In this document: positions 23,601-32,852 of the stretch, piece by piece
Position numbering within the stretch: the stretch's first letter is position 1
Layout: every line of letters begins with the position of its first letter
From: Triparma columacea
Lineage: Eukaryota; Sar; Bolidophyceae; Parmales; Triparmaceae
Assembly (NCBI GenBank): GCA_030267965.1
Contig: BRYA01000332.1
Coordinates: forward strand, 11,840-62,711
Direction: 5' to 3'
Length of the DNA stretch: 50,872 nt
Notes under the pieces: generated by a model
Database searches by the model: none
What the model was told of the DNA's origin: nothing
What the model saw: only the letters and a program-made list of their open reading frames with translations
Position numbers and translations under genes: made by a program

Positions 23601-24322
23601 CCTATCATCGTCACTGAGTCCGGGATTGTGATGGCCGTGAGAGAGGAGCATTCGCAAAAGGCGCCATAGCCAATTGTCGTCACTCCGTCCGGGATGGTGA
23701 TGGCCGTGAGGGAGGAGCATTCAGAGAAGGCGCAAGTATCAATCTCCGTCACTCCGTCTGGGATGGTGATTGCCGTGAGGGAAGAGCATCCCTTGAAGGC
23801 CTCTTCGCCAATTGTCGTCATTCCGTCTGGGATGGTGATGGCCGTGAGGGAGCATCCGTTGAAGGCGCGTTCGCCAATTGTCGTCACTCCGTCCGGGATG
23901 GTGATGGCCGTGAGGGAGGAGCATCCTTCGAAGGCTTCTTCGCAAATCGTTGCAACTCCGTTCGGGATTGTGATGGCCTTGAGGGAGGAGCATCCCCAGA
24001 AGGTGCCATCGCTAATCATCGTCACTCCGTCCGGGATGGTGATGGCCGTGAGGGAGGAGCATCCAGAGAAGGCGAAGGTGTCAATCATCGTCACTGTGTC
24101 CGGGATGGTGATTGCCGTGAGGGAGGAGCAGTCTTCGAAGGCACTCTCGCCAATCCTCGTCACTCCAATTGGGATGGTAATGGCTGTGAGGGAGGAGCAT
24201 CCGTAGAAGGTTTCTTCGGCAATCGACGTCACTCCTTCTACAAAAGTCACTTCTGTGAGTTCACTATTGTCTCTGAACCTCCCTTTCTCGTCTGTGGCAT
24301 AGTATACTGCTGTTTCGGGCAT
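20681..24322 (-). CDS. BspA-type leucine-rich repeat protein with about 45 LRR_5 units
   Basis: Single exon, 1213 residues. Residues 21-1050 are about 45 tandem units of 23 residues (consensus SLTAITIPDGVTTIGxxAFx then GCS), the LRR_5 pattern of Treponema/Bacteroides BspA and of large protist families. A few units have 22 residues (AFYGS without Cys). The C-terminal 160 residues hold a helical segment (LLHSRWYAIRERVNALL), a basic KLKRKR nuclear-signal-like patch, a Gly/Glu-rich low-complexity linker and a coiled coil (KRKLEQARGEVSRLEARLRV). There is no signal peptide and no membrane segment, so an intracellular role is likely. LRR_5 arrays bind proteins or surfaces; the ligand is unknown. Units at 22971 and 23175 are almost identical in DNA, showing recent expansion. 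Confidence 0.9.
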   Translation of the reverse strand: MPETAVYYATDEKGRFRDNSELTEVTFVEGVTSIAEETFYGCSSLTAITIPIGVTRIGESAFEDCSSLTAITIPDTVTMIDTFAFSGCSSLTAITIPDGVTMISDGTFWGCSSLKAITIPNGVATICEEAFEGCSSLTAITIPDGVTTIGERAFNGCSLTAITIPDGMTTIGEEAFKGCSSLTAITIPDGVTEIDTCAFSECSSLTAITIPDGVTTIGYGAFCECSSLTAITIPDSVTMIGCDAFRGCSSLTAITIPDGVTTISDCAFCKCSSLAAITIPDGVTMIGESAFYGSSLTSITIPNGMTTIGEKAFEGCSSLTAITIPDGVTKIGDGALKGCSSLTAITIPNSVTSIGNGAFYGSSLTAITIPDGMTTIGDGAFDGCSSLTAFTILDGVTTIGNHAFKGCSSLTAITIPNSVTSIGNGAFYGSSLTAITIPDGMTTIGDGAFDGCSSLTAFTIPDGVTKIGYGAFKGCSSLTAITIPDGVTTIDVGAFRGCSSLTAITIPDGVTEIGGGAFRGCSSLTAITFPDGVTMIDNHAFDGCSSLTAITIPDGVTKICDGAFQGCSSLMAFTIPDGVTTIGKCAFEDCSSLTAIAIPDGVTKIDYQAFKGCSSLTAFTIPDGVTIIGKGAFQGCSSLEAITIPDGVTTIGESAFQGCSSLTAITIPDGVMTIGDGAFKECSSLTAFTIPDGVTTIGKGAFWGCSSLTAITIPDGVTTIGRNTFAECSSLTAITILDGVTTISQGAFGGCSSLTAITIPDSVTIIGVGAFYGCSSLTAITISETVTTISAVAFGRCSSLMAITIPDGVTTIGNHAFRECSSFTAITIPDGVTTIDVGAFQLCSSLTAITIPDGVTTIGKSAFNGCSSLTAITIPDSVTTIGERAFQGCSSLTAITIPDGVTTIDVGAFYRCSSVTAFTIPDGVTTIGKGAFQDCSSLTAITIPNSVTSIGNGAFVRCSSLTAITIPDGVTKICDGAFRGCSSLTAITIPDGVTTISQGAFVECSSLTAITIPDGVTSIGRAAFRDCADLTKLILSPAVSIGDDCFSNCTTLITAAADQNMSTVSDLLHSRWYAIRERVNALLCLKGTWDHVENQPGTSGKLKRKRMDGVEGPRAKAKNGSGGGQGGGGEGGGEGEGGEVLEGGGASGGGEEGDESTIVGVKRKLEQARGEVSRLEARLRVIKGDERKLGLLRATPAREKIPKVLWRVILEFL
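21173..24262 (-). repeat. 69-bp tandem repeat array encoding LRR_5 units
   Basis: About 45 copies of a 69-bp unit (some 66 bp), diverged mainly at codons for the variable positions of the 23-residue LRR. Because 69 is a multiple of three, other frames and the opposite strand stay open for long stretches, giving spurious ORFs. Confidence 0.95.
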
Positions 24323-24774
24323 TTTGGGGAAGGGGAGTGTCCCGGGGTTGAGAGGATCTTTTCACCCGTCTTTTTGGTAACAGTTAAAAGCCCAAACTAT
24401 TATTTCAAACTGAGTCTCTACGACTTCCTACATCATTGACGGGATAAGCAGGGTTAGTGTGGTGTGATTGACGAAGAACAAGTGAGAGGGATGGTGAGAC
24501 GCCTCAAGGATGCGTCATCGCTGGGGGAAATAACTTGGTTCCTTGACGTGAATAGGAGACTAAAATCAACGATAGGACGAAATACAACTGGTAAAAGCCT
24601 TAACAAGGGTCATCATTGTCATTGTTGTCAGCCTTACCTATTTTGATAAAGATTATTTATTCATCCCAACAGTTTTCCTGTAGAATTCATGTGAATGAGT
24701 GAAATGGGCCCTATTTTTATAAATATCTAATAGATTCAAAAATACACATTTCGATAGCGTCACTTGTTCTATGG
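24323..24774. other. Intergenic, no gene seen
   Basis: This lies between the LRR_5 gene start and the next minus-strand stop. No conserved ORF or RNA gene was recognised. Confidence 0.4.
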
Positions 24775-26064
24775 CTAACGAGACTTATACTTCTTGCCTC
24801 CCGCGTTCCTTCTCTCCGGTCGTACTAGAAACGCCGCGAGTGCAAACCCTGCCATACCAGCCGCCATAACCCCCCCCTTCGCCTCCCCTATAATCCCCTC
24901 CCTCATAAGTTTGTAAACGTTGGCCCCCTCCAAAAGGTACGATCCCCCCGCAAGCATCCTGTACCCGTAAGTCTGTCCGTGGAAGTTCCTAACCCAAAGC
25001 CACCTAACGATTCCAACCTGAACCCACGCCATTCCCAATATGCTCGCCGTCATTTGCGCAACCATTGGGTTGGAGTCAAAGGCATCAGCTAGAGTAGGGA
25101 ATAGAACACCCGGTGAAACGAGTCCTAGGAATACCGGTAGACCAACCCCAATATTAACGAGTGCCAAAGATGCCGTCGACCACTTCAATATCTCCCTCCT
25201 TAGCACTAGCTCTTCGCTTTCATCGTAGCCCTCTCGGAAATCGGGGGGAGGGAGAGAGGATGACTCGGAGGAGGAACGGTAGGAAGGGTCGGCGGATATA
25301 CTTATTATAGAATCGAGACTACTGTGACGCCTAATTGGGTCGGAGACTGCGGGAGTTAACCATATACACGATGTCCAATCATTGTAACTTAAACAGGGGG
25401 AGGGGGAGAGGGAGGGAGAGATAGGGGGGGAGGAGGGTGTTGGGATTTTGCATGATTTCGAGAGTACACTAAACTAAAAACAGAGCCCCTCTCACCTTAA
25501 ACCCTGAGATACACCACCTGCACCCATACCGTACAACCATCCCATTGTGAAATCCCCAAGTTCTTTCGCGAGTTCCCTCCCCATGTCCGTCTTCATTTCT
25601 AGCACGTTTATTACACCTATACAAACAAGGCATAAAAACCAGTGATGAAAGTGTAAATTAACAACGTACATCTCCATCAAAGTCACGTCGTACTTCATGG
25701 AGAATTGGAAGTCCAATCCTACATATCCTTTCCTCTTCAACCATACTTCAGCTTGATTAGGTGACCCGGTTGATAGGGCGGAGGTTTTTGAGTAGATGTA
25801 GAAGGATGTTACGAAACCTATCATGGGGGGAAGGAGATACTACGATGTAGAGTTAACTTTCCTTGGTCAGTGAATTAAGCAAAGAGGTTTTTAAAGTGGG
25901 ATAAAATATCTCACCTTGAGGATCTTCCCTTTAAGTATGAGAGCGTTTAACGTCTCGTGTATCAGGTGTGAGGACGAGGACCTGCAGTAGAAGTAGAATG
26001 GTGGGAGAAGGAAGAGGGGGACGAAACACCGTAGGGGGGGAGGCCACTTTGAAGACGGCACCAT
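24775..26064 (-). CDS. Multi-pass membrane protein of unknown function (HFHHW motif)
   Basis: Exons (minus) 26064..25915, 25839..25496, 25387..24775; 368 residues; frame is kept at both junctions (AAG|TAT and AG|T). Six or so hydrophobic segments are visible: near residues 8-25, 52-64, 90-115 (VVNLHFHHWFLCLVCIGVI), then after a Ser-rich loop (SSSESSSLPPP) a second cluster (ASLALVNIGVGLPVFLGLV, VAQMTASILGMAWVQVGIV, GVMAAGMAGFALAAFLV). The His-rich HFHHW at a membrane boundary is reminiscent of di-iron or metal-binding membrane enzymes, but no full motif set is seen, so no function is assigned. The basic C-terminus (RPERRNAGGKKYKSR) is cytosolic by the positive-inside rule. Confidence 0.72.
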
Positions 26065-26603
26065 TCTTCTAAAGAGGGTGAAGGAGGGGGATGAGAGAGA
26101 TATAGGTACGGGGGATGTGTACGACGGCGATTTTTTATTGTGATGGTGATGCTTGGGGGAACTTTGAAAAGGGTATCGAGGGAACCCCAGCAGTCAAATG
26201 GTCAAGATGAGCGTTTTCAGAGACATAAAAGATACGGGGCGTAAGAAACAGGCCGGTGAAAGCTTGAGAGGAGTTTTATATGCGAGATATCGTACCTTTA
26301 CAAAGTTTAAGTAACTGGAAAGTTGGGTGGAATGAATTGGGTTCGGATTGCTCCGAAAAAAGGGGAGGGCATTGATTTGAGCTCTGGAGTGCGTTTTTGT
26401 TACGACAATTTAGAGCGTGGGTTAATGTCAACGTGTCGTTGTAATATTTTAAATTATTGGTAGAAATATATAGCTGCGCTTTCGCGATTTCAAATTAAAT
26501 TTAAGAACCTTGTAGCCACTAACATAATATCAACACGTCCCTAAAAACCACGCTCGTCCAAATCACACTCCCCCCCCTCCCCCCTACCCAAATGGCCCCC
26601 TTC
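26065..26603. other. Intergenic, no gene seen
   Basis: Upstream region of the HFHHW membrane protein and 3' flank of the arrestin-domain gene. AT-rich from 26390 to 26520. No RNA gene or ORF is supported. Confidence 0.4.
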
Positions 26604-28769
26604 CTACCCGATGGCTCCCGGCGGTTTGCATTTATCTTCGCATACGATTTTATCGAATTCCTCCAGCGTATCCCAAACCTTCCTCCAATTAACCTCCCAA
26701 TCCCCGCACTTCCTAATATTCCCATTAACAACATCCCACTTCGTGTTCCCCTTTAATTCCTTAGCTACAGCTGCTAAGTGTTCACACGTAAAATTAGGGT
26801 ACATAGCCTCCGCGAGTATACCAGATGCGCTACATTTATCCCACTCGTTATCACACCCACCAACCGCGTCCTTATACTCTCCCGGTGTAAGAATCTCCAA
26901 AAACCCAACTTTCCCCCTTCCGACGGCGTATTTCTTTATGCAGTGGAGGTCGGCGTAGGAACGGTTTAAAGCATCCATTAGGTCGGAGAATTTTGAGAGA
27001 CTGGGTGATTGGGAGGTTATGGAGGGGATTAAACCTAAGGATTTACGGGGTTTCGTAGTAGTAGTAGTAGGAGTTTCTGAAGACTTCGTTATGGGGTTGG
27101 AGAGGGTTGAGGATAACGAAGGGTCGGTGTTGACATCAGGTGTGCACTCGTCCTCCTCCTCCTCCTCATCATCAGATTCTCCATCTTCCTTTATAATCTC
27201 CATCCCCCCCACCAGTAGTTCACTTTCATCCCAGCTCGCTGCCGTCCCTACAAAGCAGTCCTCTTGTTCCGCCCCTTCCTCTTCCTTCCCCCCCACCCAA
27301 ACCCCAACCTTCTCCACCACATTATCAACCCAAACACCAGTTACGTATTCGATTGATATGTAATGTGAAACGGTGATTAAGAGACCGGAGTAAGAGTAGG
27401 ATGCGGAGGGTATTGAGAGGGTTATTACGGGGGATTTTTTTAGGGTTAACTCAGTGTAGATTGAACGCATCGAGGCATTTAGGTTCTCTTCAACACTACT
27501 ACTACCATGGTTACCGTTGTAGTCTTCGGAGGAAGTTTGTGGGGGGGGGGTGGATAGGGAAGCTGCAGATGATGCGAAGACATTACCTGATACGGTTGTG
27601 CTTGAGAGGACTCTTTTAGAGGTTGAAGTATGTCCTTGAGACGAGAAGATTATGACCTTGTGTGTGTGGGGGGGAGGGGGGGAGAGGGGTCGGGGTTTTA
27701 GGGAAGGGGTGGGGGGAGAGAGTATAAGAGAATATTGGCCTGCGTGCTGCACCTCCTGCACCTCCCCACCCTTCCCTCTTCCCCCTTCCCCCTACCCCCG
27801 TCTCACCTCTTCAACTTTCACCCTAACCTCCTTAACAATCTCCTTGCTCCTATTCCTCATACAATACTGTACCCTAACACTCTCCCCTCTCCCAACTCTC
27901 GTAGGTTCAACCCTACTACCCGCAACTAGCGTACCTGCGGATATACAACAGCATAAAGTTATATGACGGACTTGGGGGGTTGCTAAGGTGGAACATGAGG
28001 TTGGGGAAGGGAGGGGGTGGACGGTTATTTGATGGGGGGTTGAATTGAGGATACGACCGGATGATGTGTGGAGGTGGAGACGGAGGGTTGTGAGGACGCT
28101 GTGGGGTTTTTGGAGGGGAAGGGGGGGGGGAGAAGGGGACGGAGGTAAGAGGATTTATTGTATAGAATGAACGGTTGGTGTTTAGGGGGAATTGGCAGTC
28201 GTCAACGATAGAACTGACTATGTCGACGACTATCACTGTTACTATTGTTCTAATAAACGGTCGCAATCGGTTATACGAATGACCTAAACGTACCTGCATT
28301 GGTCACTGTCTGTGACCCCCTCCCGTGCACTAGCTCCTCCCCCGTGCACTAGCGTTGCCGGGCAGAAGTCTGGTATTCTGAGATGGCGAGCGGACAGCGA
28401 GCCGTGGAAAGAGAGACAATGGCGGTGAGGCGGAGCGAGGTTTTGGAAAGAGACAAGGTTGCGTTAGTACTGTTGGCTTGCAGATGAAAAGAACGTGGCG
28501 TAGACAGATTTCATCGTCGCTAAAACTCCTCACTCCCTTCCCTCCTCACTCCCTTCCCTCCTCCACACTCACCCTATTTCGAATCTGCCCCCTTCTGTGA
28601 CGTTGTTTGTCTTTTGGAATAGTGTTCTCTCGCTCTTGGCTGTTGATGTTTTGTTGTTACTGTGAGTGTCGCTGTAGGTTACTTGTGTGGACTCTTTGCA
28701 GGTTAATGTGATCGTGACTTTGGAACCCGATTTGAGGAGTGAGGACATATCGACGTTGTTTGCGGACAT
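26604..28769 (-). CDS. Arrestin-domain (ARRDC-like) protein
   Basis: Exons (minus) 28769..28573, 28377..28294, 28098..27807, 27656..26604; 541 residues. Exon 1 has the arrestin N-lobe pattern (VTITLTCKESTQVTYSDTHS, KSERTLFQ, EGGRFEI). Exon 3 gives VRHITLCCCISAGTLVAGS then GESVRVQYCMRNRSKEIVK, the CC-containing junction and first strands of the C-lobe. Exon 4 opens with a strand reading VIIFSSQG and continues with SYSGLLITVSHYISIEYVTG and VWVDNVVEKVGVWV, the arrestin C-lobe. After it come acidic (DEEEEEDE) and Ser/Thr/Pro linkers and a Cys/Trp-rich tail ending in CEDKCKPPG. Arrestin-domain proteins are adaptors for receptor trafficking and ubiquitination; no PPxY motif is evident. Exon 2 is the least certain; it was chosen because it alone keeps frame between strong splice sites. 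Confidence 0.68.
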
Positions 28770-29352
28770 TATGATCTTTTTGTTGTTTGGGTTGTGGTTA
28801 TTTGTGTTTTGTTGGACAGTGTATGAGTGTGCGTGTGTGTGGTGTGCGGTTGGTGTGTGGTAAGAGAACGTGGTAAGAATGCGGTAAGAACGTGGTAAGA
28901 ATGTGTCGTCAAAAAGACATGAAAAAGGCAGCAAAAAGACATCAAAGCAGCGTAATGGGGTGTTGCAGCAAAAAGACAGCAACAATTGATGACTGTACCG
29001 TAGTGTATTCATATGCGTATTAATGTGCTATGTTATATGTTATATGCGTATTAATGTACCCACAATTAGTGTATATGTGACAAAAAGGCAATAAGAAACC
29101 CCCTGACCTCGATGAGATTGTGACATGTTCAACCAATTAATTTTCATCTCATAAACCATTTCATAAACAGCTACTCACAGATCCACTAACTGTGCCACCA
29201 GCCGTGCAATTCTCATCATCACAGTCAATAATAGTATCAGCAAGAAGACTTTTATTTTCCATCAGAAGTGTGAAAGAGGTTGTGGAGGAAGACGCCTGCC
29301 CCGCCTGAAAAAGCCAAAAGAGAAAAGAGAGCTTTTGAGAAAAACCCCAAAA
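28770..29352. promoter_or_regulatory. Divergent promoter region, arrestin-domain / RNF10-like
   Basis: 583 bp between divergent start codons. Close to the leftward gene, at 28858-28905, a short tandem run of GTGGTAAGAA(T/C)G-type units occurs, followed by repeated AAAAAGACA words (28912-28982). TTATATG and GCGTATTAATGT words are each repeated at 29015-29052. These are sequence facts; regulatory meaning is unknown. Confidence 0.4.
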
Positions 29353-31224
29353 ATGTCTTCACCAGCATCATCATCGATGTTAGGGTTCAAGGGCTACAAG
29401 CATCCACCAAAACCTACCTCATATCATACTAACAACCATAATAACACCCATAGAAGAAACAAATCACACCGCTCCACCTCGAGCTCCACCTCAGCTGCCA
29501 AATTATCACCTCATCACGCCATCATATCACAGCGCACACTCACACAATGCATAGCAACCCGACTACCCCTATCATGGCCTCCTGTGAGTAACCCCCTTTC
29601 ATCCCCCCATTCCCCTCCTTCTCCTGACTCTCTCTCCTCTTTCTCTCCCCTCTCCCTCACCTTCAGCTGCTCCTTAAGCACACAACTGCCTCCACCCCGC
29701 AATGTCCTGTATGCCAGTGTCAACCTGACCCGAAGACAACGACTACGATATCACTAAAATGCGGACACACCTACTGCATAGCCTGCTGGGAGAGGTAAGG
29801 ATATTTGCAGAACTTACATCAAACCACACTTACATCAAACCACACTTACATCAACCTTACCTACCCCACATACCCATCTCACCCCCATACCCCTCTCACC
29901 CCCATACCCCCCCTCCATCAGTTACAAGCTAACCTCCCCCCCCACCCTTCGTTGCTGTATATGTTCTCTTCCTATCCCATTCACCTCACCATACGAGGGT
30001 ACAATAACAATCTTCCATCCCGCCAGTAAGCTCATGCCGGGCAAGAAAGCACTGTTTGTTAAGGAGAACAACCCGAAGTCTGTTGTTGTGGCATTTAAGG
30101 ATATTGGAGAAGAGGGGAAATTAAACGTTAGACAAATACTAGAGGAGGAATTGGGAAAGGTGAGAAAGAAGAATCGCCAATTCCCTCCTTCCGTTGTTTG
30201 AATTAAAACAACAATTACCAACAAAAACGTAAAAAACCCATCTAACAACACTCCATCCCCCCTACAAAAAAAGCTCTCATCGTGGTCAGGTTCAGACCCA
30301 CGTGAGGAGGTCGGTCGTACATCCTCCATCCTTCAAATAAATAGTATAATATCCACCCTCCCCCCCGTGTTCCCATCACCTGATTCGAGAGATGTAGGAG
30401 AGGATATTGATAAGTGTATATCAACCCCACCACAACCACCACATACATCTTCTCCCACCCCACAACCCCACACCCCGTCCTCCGTAATAAGCACCCCAAC
30501 GAGTACAAAGGGTGTATACACATACCCTCACTACCCGCGTACATACCTCTCACCATTCACGTTTAAATATCTCCCCACCCCCCTCCCTCTCACATTAAAT
30601 TGTACAGTCCTTCATATCAGTAGTGTAACATACAACGGTTCTAGAGAACTTAGGTTTTTAGAGAAAGTTGGTGTGTCTGTCGGTTGTGAGGTGGATTTTA
30701 TCGAAGTTGATATATCGTCCATATTGAGGGGGAAGGGATTAAAGGAATGGAGGAAGGGGATGATTTTAAGGGAAAAGGATAGAGAGAGGTGCAGAAGGAT
30801 TGATGAAAAGGATAGGATTAAGAGGGAGAGGAGGGGATTAGGGAGGGAGTATATCAATCGAACAGATGAAATTCTCATCCAAAATACGGAGGTGGAGAAT
30901 ATACAGGAAGCTGAGTTTATTAAACTCGCTGATATACCCAGAGTTAAGGACGTGCAGAAGGAAAGCGAGGAAACTTGGAGGAGGAATAAAGTTGGAGGGG
31001 TTAAGGTTATGGATGAAGGGAACTTTCCAAGTTTAGGAGGGTTTGAAAAGGGAAGGGAGGGAGGGGTGATTAAAAATATAGTAGGCAAGAAGGGAGCATG
31101 GGGTGGAGATAAGGGGAAAACAAAAGAAGAAGAGACTAAGGAGGTTGGTATTAAATTTATTAAGAGGGGGGGGGAAGGGAAGAAGAAGAAGGGGAAGCTT
31201 AAGTACAAGCCCCTTATATTGTGA
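29353..31224 (+). CDS. RNF10-like RING-finger protein
   Basis: Exons 29353..29583, 29667..29794, 29922..30159, 30274..31224; 515 residues. A C3HC4 RING spans exons 2 and 3: Cys90, Cys93, Cys109, His111, Cys114, Cys117, Cys131, Cys134 (CPVC ... CGHTYCIAC ... CCIC). The order RING, a basic Lys-rich stretch (GKKALFVKEN), a long helical charged region (EWRKGMILREKDRERCRRID) and a late DEGNFPSLGG motif matches RNF10/MAG2 proteins, E3 ligases that ubiquitinate 40S ribosomal proteins eS/uS3-uS5 at stalled ribosomes. Orthology and target are inferred. The protein is shorter than animal RNF10. The tail is extremely Lys/Gly-rich. Intron 29795..29921 contains three copies of a 17-bp ACACTTACATCAAACC-type unit. 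Confidence 0.72.
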
Positions 31225-31350
31225 CTGTTATTTGTATGTATGTTTTTGAATAACTAAGATAGAGTTTTTTGTTGGGGAGGCTGAGTGTTCGTTTTAAAGA
31301 TCGTCCCAAACCAAAACCACCCCCAATCCCTCCTCCCAATCCTCCTCCGC

Positions 31351-32654
31351 CTATCTTGTGTTCAATGTATCCCTATTAGTATCCCTCAAAACGTTCCTAA
31401 CTCTCCTAGCGTTCTCGATTTGTCTTTTAATATACTCCTCCTTATCTTCAATTTTCCCTCTCAGTTCCTTCCCCCCTTTCTTTGCCTCTTTGATTTCGTG
31501 TTTAAGTTTTGAAACCGTACTTTTCAGTACATTATTCTCCCTTCCTTTTATATCATTCTGCACCTCTAGGTCTTTAACCTTAACCTCAAGGTCTTTTATC
31601 TCCTCATCTTTACTCCTCCTAAAATCCGTAAAGTCGTATTTAAGTTTATCCCTCTCCTCCTCGACTAGACGAAGCGTCGTTGATAAATCTTCAATCCTAA
31701 CACACTCAATCTGTTTGATTTTCGCCTTCTCCTCAACTAAGTTTACGTTTGAATCCATCAACTCTTTGCAGGCGGATGATTGGAGGGATAGTTTTAAAGT
31801 AAGATTCTTAATCTCCTTGTCTTTTTCCGCTGCTTCTGAGATACTTGAAGAGGTTATGGAGGTTAGTTTTACTTCTAGTTCAGAGTGGGAGGATTTTAGG
31901 GTTGTTAATTGGGACTGGAGGGATTTTATTAAGGTGTCCTTTGATACGTTTGAGGAGGATAGGGAAGCGTTCTAAAGAGAGAGACGAAAGGTTTGGTAGG
32001 AGAGTTAGGAGGGGAGCGGGGGGAAGGGAGAGGGGGGGAGGGGGTTAATGAAACCTCCATTTGCGAATTAAGGACGCACTCTTTGGAAGGAATCATAACG
32101 ACTAAATATACACTCACCTCCCCCTCCAACTCCTCAAGCTTCGACCTTTGAGTGGCAATTGTAGAAGTGATTTTATGCTGTTTCATCGAGTAGGTTTGTG
32201 GGTGGTGGTATTTTATAGTGTTAGAACGTCCCACCCTTACATTCATACCGTACAACCCCCCCAATATACTCCAACGAAACCCGTTAACAAGTCAAAATCT
32301 CCTCTTACCTCTGCCTCATCCTTGAACTTGTTGATGCTCTCGAGTCCAGCCTCCTGTGCTGCCTGGTTTTTTCGGTATTTTAATAGGGCTTCTCTTAAAT
32401 TACGAAGCTCCAACTCCTGATCTGCTATAACCTGTTGATTCTCCAAGTTTAGATCTGCTCAAACGGTGTGGATGAGGTGAGATTTGGTGTTTAGTTTTGT
32501 ATTTTTGGAAACGAATAGGGCAACAGACACTTGACTTACCAAGTAACTCAGCTGCATCGGTACCACCGAGCAATTCTAGCTTCTTGTGGAGCTCCTGGTT
32601 CTCTAATGATAGGGAGAACGCCTTCGTAGACGGTGATTGGTTTTGTTTAGGCAT
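31351..32654 (-). CDS. Coiled-coil protein, function unknown
   Basis: Exons (minus) 32654..32540, 32454..32309, 32177..32118, 31971..31351; 313 residues, frame kept at all three joins (G|AT, then phase 0). Nearly the whole protein is predicted by eye to be coiled coil, with leucines and charged residues in heptads (LENQELHKKLELLGG, LELRNLREALLKYRKNQAA, RSKLEELEGE, LRLVEEERDKLKYDF, LEVKVKDLEVQNDI). A short Ser-rich stretch interrupts it at the start of exon 4. No catalytic domain is seen. Candidates include basal-body, Golgi or cytoskeletal scaffolds; none can be favoured from sequence alone. Confidence 0.7.
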
Positions 32655-32852
32655 TGGAAAAGAAATTGTTTGGGGTGGAGGTGGGTTTGGGAAAGAGGTT
32701 TTGTTGAAGAGGTCTCACTCAGAAAATAAAAAGTCACGGCAATGAATACGTAAGGATTTGTTTTAGATAGGAAGATTTACCATATACAACTTAAATATAA
32801 AGAGAGAAAGGGTAGTTCATCTCCTGATTAGTCTACCGTCGGCATGATTGAC

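Noticed and set aside
21162..24206. Long plus-strand and second-frame minus-strand ORFs across the LRR array
   Set aside because: They arise because the 69-bp unit is a multiple of three. Only the chosen minus frame gives a recognised repeat with start, variable positions at the expected sites and a non-repeat tail.
27946..28293. An intron ending at CGCAG before 27945, or coding in the frame starting VRLGHSY
   Set aside because: Only reading through from the acceptor at 28099 to the donor at 27806 preserves the arrestin frame; the other frames hit stops or break phase.
30612..31208. 198-codon minus ORF opposite RNF10 exon 4
   Set aside because: Antisense of a Lys/Glu-rich exon, giving Phe/Leu/Ser/Pro composition with no domain.
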